This document shows positions 57,170-64,000 of a stretch of 64,000 nt of DNA, one piece after another. This DNA is from Mactra quadrangularis (Eukaryota > Mollusca > Bivalvia > Venerida > Mactridae), in NCBI GenBank assembly GCA_025267735.1, contig CM046311.1, forward strand, positions 22,218,020 through 22,282,019. The letters are read 5' to 3'. The position numbers and the translations under genes were made by a program. Positions within the stretch are counted from its first letter, which is position 1; every line of letters starts with the position of its first letter. Under the pieces are notes generated by a model, which was not told the origin of the DNA, ran no database searches, and saw only the letters and a list, made by a program, of their open reading frames with translations.

Positions 57170-60100
57170 AAATGGATAAATTTATCTTTAAAGCAACATA
57201 TCAGATGACTGCAATAGGCTGTTACTACAAGAAATACATATAACATACATCAACAAACAATACAATAATTATGACAGATAAATCTATAAACATGATTTTA
57301 ATTAACTTACAAGTTACATTTAATTGATGTCATTTTGTCTATCTTAAAAACCATTTATATATTGAACTAAAAATCATTATATAATGTGCTGGTATTTAAT
57401 CAAGTATATGAAAATAATTAGATATTGGGATTGTTGAAGATTATTGACATGGTAATCGTAACCTAGTACACAATTCAGAACAGTGCATGTCTTTTTTGAG
57501 TAATCTTATGTAATTATTGACAGTATGTATTAGCTGAACAGAAACAATTTACAAAATTTATTTATAGTTAAAACTTGGAGATTTTCATTTCTAAGTTTCA
57601 TCATATAAAACATTAAATAATGTATTTAGATTAACGAACTACAGCGTGGGAGGTGATAGAATTTAAGAAAGATACAGAGCAGACACTAAGTTCAGGTAGC
57701 TAATATTATAAGGACAAATGGTATTTGTGATGACGTTGTGTAAATGAGCTCACTTTGGACCTTACATTTCGTAGAGTAATCATTTGAGTAAAAGTTAATC
57801 ATGTTGAATTCTATTTTCCTTTGTTCAGCAACTTCATGCAGTTAAGAGCATTAGAGCAATATGAATGTAGTCTCCATAAGTGCATGGTACAGAAACAAAA
57901 AAAACAACAAAGATAAGCTTACAGAGCAACAAATAAAAGATTCACAAAGTGTTAAGTAAAAGAAACCATTAAATGTGATATCAACATATTACATAAGACT
58001 AAATGATTGCATGGATAAGCCTGGCTTAAAACAGTAAAATAGTAAGTACTGGTACATAGTATGCAAGAATAAAAAACATTTTACAAAACATAAAACATGT
58101 ATTAGACGATAATTTTTGCAGTTAAACTGTCATGTAAAATGTACTGTTATGGCCGTTATCATTCAAAAATAATATAAACCGAAAAAAACACAATACATCA
58201 AATGTATGAAAAAAATTTCAAAAATTTAAAATTCATGCATAATAAAATAAAAATATTCAAAACATCTTCAATTTAATGATAAAATCACAAAAATTTAAAA
58301 TGCATGTGTAATAAAAATCATTAATTTTTCATGAAAACATTAATAAAATTTAAAAAAAAAATGAAAATATGGAATAGATATGTAAAAAAAGTTAACAATA
58401 ACAGATCTTAAAATAAAATTGAAAACCATATGCCACTAAAAATGTCAAGAAAAATGCAAAAAAAAAATCAATAACACACAATATCAATGCTACTGTCATG
58501 AAAATATTTCAATACTTTACGATTTATATGAAATTTATCAGATAAAATAATGAAATTTGCAGAAAGATTTCTAAAAACGCAACATCATGTAAAATCATAT
58601 AACTTAAGTTTCTAAATGTCTGGTACATAGTGTAAAACAAGAACCGTAACTCTTGCTATGTTAATATAAGTAAATACTAAGTATGAGAAATTAATTGAAA
58701 AAACATCAAGGTTGGTATGATTGTACCTGAGATATTAGTTTATCATTTCTCATCTTTTATACGATTCCCTAGAATTCTCTCTTATTATCAAAGATACATG
58801 CATTCTTGACAGTAATTTTTCATTTTTTACCGACATTAAGAATTTTTTTCGGATCATGTACCGAGATATACGACAAGGCAATAGGATCAACATTGTCTAA
58901 GATGAAGAAATTTGTAGTAGAAAAATCATGGCCTTAAGCTACCATTTACTTAATCTGTGCTCGTTTTTCGTTAATTTCGGGGATAAAATCGGAATATCTT
59001 TCAGGAATAATTTGTCATTACATATACATAACTATGTTCTGATTATTAAATTACCTTTATTGCTATAGGAATTAGTATCACAAGATTATTTGTCTCTTAC
59101 TGACGCTAGACAAGATTTACCCAATTCCACTGCTTAAATACAAAATGAATATTTACTTAGAAATCCTTGTAACCGTAGTAATGGTTATTCCAGCTTCCAT
59201 TCCAAACACCAAATTTACCAACATTTAATGGCTATAAATATAATCAACACCCATTACTGAGATAATGAAATTCTGTAAGAAAATGTGCCAGACTAAAAAA
59301 TACCCACATATATACCCAGTAATGGAAACATACGAGGGTGGTTCCAAGAATTTGTTCTATGTGTGGGGATCATAGCAGATTGATTAAGAAGAAGTGTTGA
59401 GTGAATATTTTCTAACATTAGGATTGTATGCAAATGAAAAAAAGTAATATAGATACTGATAAAAGAAAGAGGTAATTTGAAATTCTCAAAGTTTCGAAGC
59501 TAATATCCCCAAAATAAACTCACAAGTACTTGTATGTTACATACATAAAGTTATTGATGGATAATTAATACAACTGTGAAAGTGAGACTCAAATCATAAT
59601 AAAAATATAATGAATATTTAATTAACACTCTCTCCTACATTTTAGAGCAAACAATACTATTAACATTAAAACTCATAATTATTTATGTAATTCTTTTATT
59701 ATGATAATTATGCAAATAAGATGCATCCTAATTTACATAAATATATACATTTAAACTTATAATTAATCAGTTTTAGTACAAACTCCTATACTTATTAATG
59801 TAATAACACAAGTAGATGTTTAATTTTCAAGTTTAAGTATTAATAAATTTAAATATCAAAGAACTAACTTACATAACTCAGGATTTATTAATGACAAGAA
59901 ACTGCCTCATGAATATTCATAAGTACTAATACAGCGCATAAATTATTACAAATGTTTATGGATAAAGCAACTTGATTATCTCATGAAAAGTACATATAAG
60001 TCAGATGGTGAGGTTTGAGAACAGATAATTGTCAGTAAACACACTGATTTGTCAGAAACCAAGGTTATCTCAGTTATGAAAAAACATTTTATCCTTTAAT

Positions 60101-62019
60101 ACCAATGTATTGCAAGCTCAAGATGTGCTGATCATTTGACTTCTTGTTTATAAATAAAGTATGACCAAAACATATTGATGATGCATAATATTATCTGTAA
60201 CACTATTATGTGACAATAGAAAGATTTGCACCATTGTGGGCAACTGACAACCTCTACACTAAGTGTTTTCGATTCAAGCTACAAAGAGTCCTTAAGGCAA
60301 CTTTTTATACAGACAATAACACTACACAGATGTTTCTGCAATATCAAAACATGCTTTCTTATTCCTTATATTAACATTAGGTTTAAAAACAACCATACCT
60401 GACATAAATTTCAAGCATATTTTACAACTAGCAAGAACAAAGTCTTAATTCCAGAAAATTTCTGGATCATATTTAATATGCCATCCACTAGGTTCAAAAT
60501 GAACAGCCCAATGTCTCAGCTATACTTGGTTTTTGTTCCTTTTTTAATAGCAATATTCAAATACTTTAGTTAATACCTACAAATCTCTAATTAACTACTA
60601 AACTGCCTATTTAGTACTTAAATACCTTCAAATTATTCCTGACCTTTAATTTGTAAAAGGTTAACGGTCACATACCATATTTGGTGTTTTATGGTGTTTA
60701 AGTTACTCACTAACAACAAAGCAACAATCACTAACTACAATACACGAACATTCATAAAACATACCAGTACTCAAATAGTCAGTTTCACTTAAATTTAAAT
60801 ACCCATATTAGCAGTTATAAATTTGGCATAAAGTTAAGAAAATAAGTCATATAAACTTATTTTTACAAAGGTTTGAATGTTATCATGTTTCATGATTAAA
60901 GTTAGCCTTCCGTATGTAGATTTATCTATTTTAAATAAATGATGAAGGCCAATTTTAAAATATACGTTTAGAAAGACTTGGGATGGTGGGTTCATTTTAA
61001 TTGGGTACGGACGGGTAAATGACATATAAAAAAGAAAATTATACTTTAAAAGGGGATATACATCACACCATAGGAAGGGTCTACAAATTTATCACTAAAA
61101 TATTTTCAACAATTTGGATCATTTTACATAGAACATACAATTTTAGGACTTTTAAGGTAAACTCTTCAAGTGGCTCTTAAATCTCATTTTTTTCAATAAC
61201 AGCTTAGGTCAGACCAACTATATTTTTCGTCTTACAAAAATCCCAACCCTAATTTTTCAGGAATTGAAAAGAAAGCTTGATTTTTTATTTTTTTATTACC
61301 CACATTTCTAATTTTTGCACCAAAAAGAAACACACAGAACCCATCCAAGTAGGAATAAGCTCAACGTGTCAATTATCACACAATTTAAGAAAATGTCAAT
61401 GAATTTCTTAGATAAATGGCAATTTCACTCAGAACTTGTACAGATGGGTTTGAAAGTTCATTGAAATTGGCATCTTTTATATTTTTTTTCATTTCTATTT
61501 TGATCTATCATACTCATTTTTTCAAGAAAATTCTGGTAAGACTAAAAATATAACAAGTGTGGCCTTAAAACATTATTTAAATTGAGTATAAGACCAACAC
61601 TCTTAGCAATAACAAAGGAATTGAAAATTCTTACAATATACAACGAAAGTTGATATGATGACATCTGTTTCAAAGACATATTTTACATTAATCATAATTC
61701 TTGAGTAAAAGTAGCAGTAAAGTACAAGTATATATTACAGTATTATACTTTCAATGTTTGTATTTACTTAATTTATTTCTTTTACTATGTAATAGAGTAA
61801 ACTAATCACTTCAAAGGGACTAATATACCACAATATATTTTAAAGCATACAATGATTATAAACTTATAAGAATAAAGATTTACAATTAGTCATCAGTTAT
61901 TTGTAGAGTATAAATATACAATCATTGCTATAATGATAAGTCAATTAAATAAGGGGAAATGATAGCATGAAGTTCCTCAAATGTTAAAGAATCTATAAGC
62001 CACAGTTACACTACTTATA
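57170..62019. other. Long non-coding AT-rich stretch
   Basis: No gene recognised. 58180-58460 is extremely A/T-rich and repeats the phrase AAAATTTAAAATTCATGC / AAAATTTAAAATGCATG. The minus ORF at 60834-61025 is unsupported. Confidence 0.45.
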
Positions 62020-62185
62020 CAGGGCTAGACATTAAAGGTCGTCCAACTGGCCCTGATGACCTATATTCAGGTCTAGGCAACCTATTATTGCTAGTGAAAA
62101 TTTAGTTTGGCCATGTAAAACATAGGCCCTATAGCTGGTTGTCCATCCTGGCAACCTACTCTAACAGTTTAAACGTTGAGCCCTG
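62020..62185. mobile_element. Possible short TIR element
   Basis: CAGGGCTAGACATTAAA at the left is mirrored by GTTTAAACGTTGAGCCCTG at the right, an imperfect terminal inverted repeat of about 16 bp. The interior has GGTCGTCCAACTGGCC and GTTGTCCATCCTGGCAACC. 166 bp, single copy in the window, no clear target duplication. hAT-type MITEs often begin with CAGGG. Confidence 0.4.
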
Positions 62186-62860
62186 GTTATGTATTTCTTA
62201 AGTTATTTTGACTTTTTCAGGTTTTCACCTAGGTAGAATCATTAGAAGTCAATGTACAGGTAAAGTCAGTGCCTCTCACCCAAGAGGTAAGTTTTGTAAA
62301 TAATAAAATATATAAAATTAAGATTCAAATAATACATTTGGTGTCTCTCCCCAATAAAATTTATCATCTGCTCCTGTATAGCAAGGTTTAGCAGTACATA
62401 TTTTAACGAGACCATCAATATACAAGTTTTTGAACATTCTACAAAATATATCACATAAAACTGGGTGCAAATCATTATCACTACATATTTTCAAAATATA
62501 TACATTGATCATAATTATAGCAGACGTAATCTACTCATGGAATTCATCACAGCAAAAAGAGACAAGAAACATATCAATATATAATAATTTGAAAAAACAA
62601 ATTTTAGGGAGAAATTTTCAGAGAAATTCTCAGGTTAACATTTTCCGAGACATAACATAACAGTCAAATGCTTGGATTTAGCATATTTTTTATTCAATAT
62701 ATTAACTTAAGCTTTTGTCAATCATTTTATGCACAAAATATATAATTTGTATCCAAAGAATATCAAATAGAAGGTAATTATTATAAAATAGTAAATTAAT
62801 ATTATTACTGATTACATGTGTATATTAAAGATTGAGGACTTAAGGACAGTGAATTCAAGC
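62186..62860. other. Non-coding, nothing recognised
   Basis: Short ORFs at 62266, 62318 and 62430 overlap on opposite strands and are unsupported. Confidence 0.45.
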
Positions 62861-62875
62861 TTGAAACCTTTATTG

Positions 62876-63169
62876 TTTATTTATTTATTTAACTGGGTTT
62901 AAACACCATGTCAACACAATCTGGTCATTTTACGGCGTCCAGCGCACCAAACCTAGCTTTTCTGGACCCATGTCTATAACCAGTACTCACCTACCCTTCC
63001 ACAAGGCCGGAAACTTCTCCCTTTACCTTATTAATGGAGGAAAAATGGCGTTATTGTCAAATTTTCATGGAAGGGTTTAACCTCCTAATGGGTGGAATTC
63101 GTACCCATACCCCCCTCGGGACACGAGATTCCAAATCCAGGAGCACTACCAACTGCGCTACCAACCCGG
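62876..63169 (-). mobile_element. SINE family A, copy 5, with 15-bp target duplication
   Basis: Full-length minus-strand copy. The complement of the tail (TTTATTTATTTAACTGGG) leads through CATTTTACGGCGTCC and the body to a head ending ACCAACCCGGT. A perfect duplication, TTGAAACCTTTATTG, flanks it at 62861-62875 and 63170-63184. The plus ORF at 63034-63225 comes from it. Confidence 0.92.
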
Positions 63170-63184
63170 TTGAAACCTTTATTG

Positions 63185-64000
63185 ATTTTCAAATGAAAAT
63201 GACCTTCACTGCTATTAAATCATAATCTCTGAATCACAATCTATTTAATTGACTGGTAGACAGTTTCACTGTAAATTTAGAATAGTAAATAAAAACTTTT
63301 GTATGTATATAAATTGCACAATGTATATACACATACAAAGTATATTAAATAGTTCTATACATAGGAGCAAATTGACCAGGTACATAATATAAATACAGTT
63401 TCCTTAAACGAGGTGAATTCACAGCATGTAATGTGGAAATTAGCTTAATTCGGAAACCTTTATCCAATTTGACCTAAATTGAAGAAAGATACCTAACTAA
63501 ATATATTAACCTATTCTGTTTTACATTTTTCATTAAACAGAGGGCCAAGATTTAGTAGTTAGACACATAAAAATTTACCGACCAAACATTCGAACAATAG
63601 ATATGTAAATTAATTTTACATTTAGTATAGTATAGCTAAATCTTCACTTAAAGGGATATACAGGCAAAAGTTCAACTTCATATTTCCTGATTTTGAAATA
63701 TATATCTTATAACTGTGAATGCAACAGACACACTGTTATATTACTTGGCAAAATATTTCTTTATTTTCTCTTAATATTTGGGGTGTTTCCTAACTAGACC
63801 CACGTGGGTCAGGTTAGCTAAAAGTAGGTTAGTGTTAAAATATGCATTTACTGATGAGAAGTTACTAGAGCTTGTTATTGTGCAACATTAATATTATAAT
63901 ATCGCCTAAGTATGTTGAAAAGACAAGAAGGGACCAATGAAAATGCTTAATTTCAGCAAGTACGACATATAACAAATCTATAAATATGGGCCATTCCCTC
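63185..64000. other. Non-coding, nothing recognised
   Basis: AT-rich, no ORF or repeat match up to the window edge. Confidence 0.5.

Overview
The window looks like repeat-rich, AT-rich non-coding DNA from an animal nuclear genome. The organism is inferred, not shown. tRNA-derived SINEs, a DIRS-type tyrosine-recombinase retrotransposon, a CR1/L2-like LINE and many short foldback elements together suggest an aquatic invertebrate, most likely a mollusc such as a bivalve. I recognise no host protein-coding exon, no functional tRNA or rRNA gene and no prokaryotic feature. The window is probably intergenic or lies within very long introns.

The only clear genes are in a nested retrotransposon pair at 13768-22729. 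The outer element is a DIRS-type retrotransposon on the minus strand. In sense order it has a right inverted terminal repeat, a Gag-like ORF, an RT/RNase H/methyltransferase-like ORF, a tyrosine recombinase (YR), an internal complementary region (ICR) and a left inverted terminal repeat. The two 122-bp terminal repeats read as identical. The 112-bp ICR is an exact complement of the two outer ends joined together. A 5'-truncated CR1/L2-like LINE (15000-18633, plus strand) sits inside the YR gene. It has a partial esterase-type ORF1, a full EN-RT ORF2, a 3' hairpin and a (TTA)n tail. A 5-bp duplication (TTGTC) flanks it, and the YR frame lines up across the insertion, so the DIRS recombinase looks intact until the LINE landed. 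A roughly 60-bp 3' stub of the same LINE family occurs at 46889.

The flanks (1-13767 and 22730-64000) hold dispersed and tandem repeats. SINE family A has five copies plus a fragment, two of them with perfect 10- and 15-bp target duplications. SINE family B, with a tRNA-Lys-like head, has three partial copies. A roughly 80-bp foldback family has six copies. Two families with short terminal inverted repeats have two copies each, and one 367-bp copy has a 7-bp duplication. An unclassified family of about 150-180 bp has three copies. A satellite-like array with a period near 150 bp (51.5-52.9 kb) carries palindromic cores and is interrupted by a LINE C-terminal zinc-knuckle remnant. There are also several minisatellites and microsatellites. 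A GC- and CpG-richer island at about 11.8-12.2 kb is the only compositional outlier outside transposons and may hold an exon or promoter.

Nothing here forms a cellular pathway. The linked genes are the DIRS Gag, RT/RNase H and YR, which would together package, reverse-transcribe and integrate the element, and the LINE proteins, which nick the target and prime reverse transcription on it. All repeat families were defined by eye. Boundaries are approximate except where exact duplications are given.
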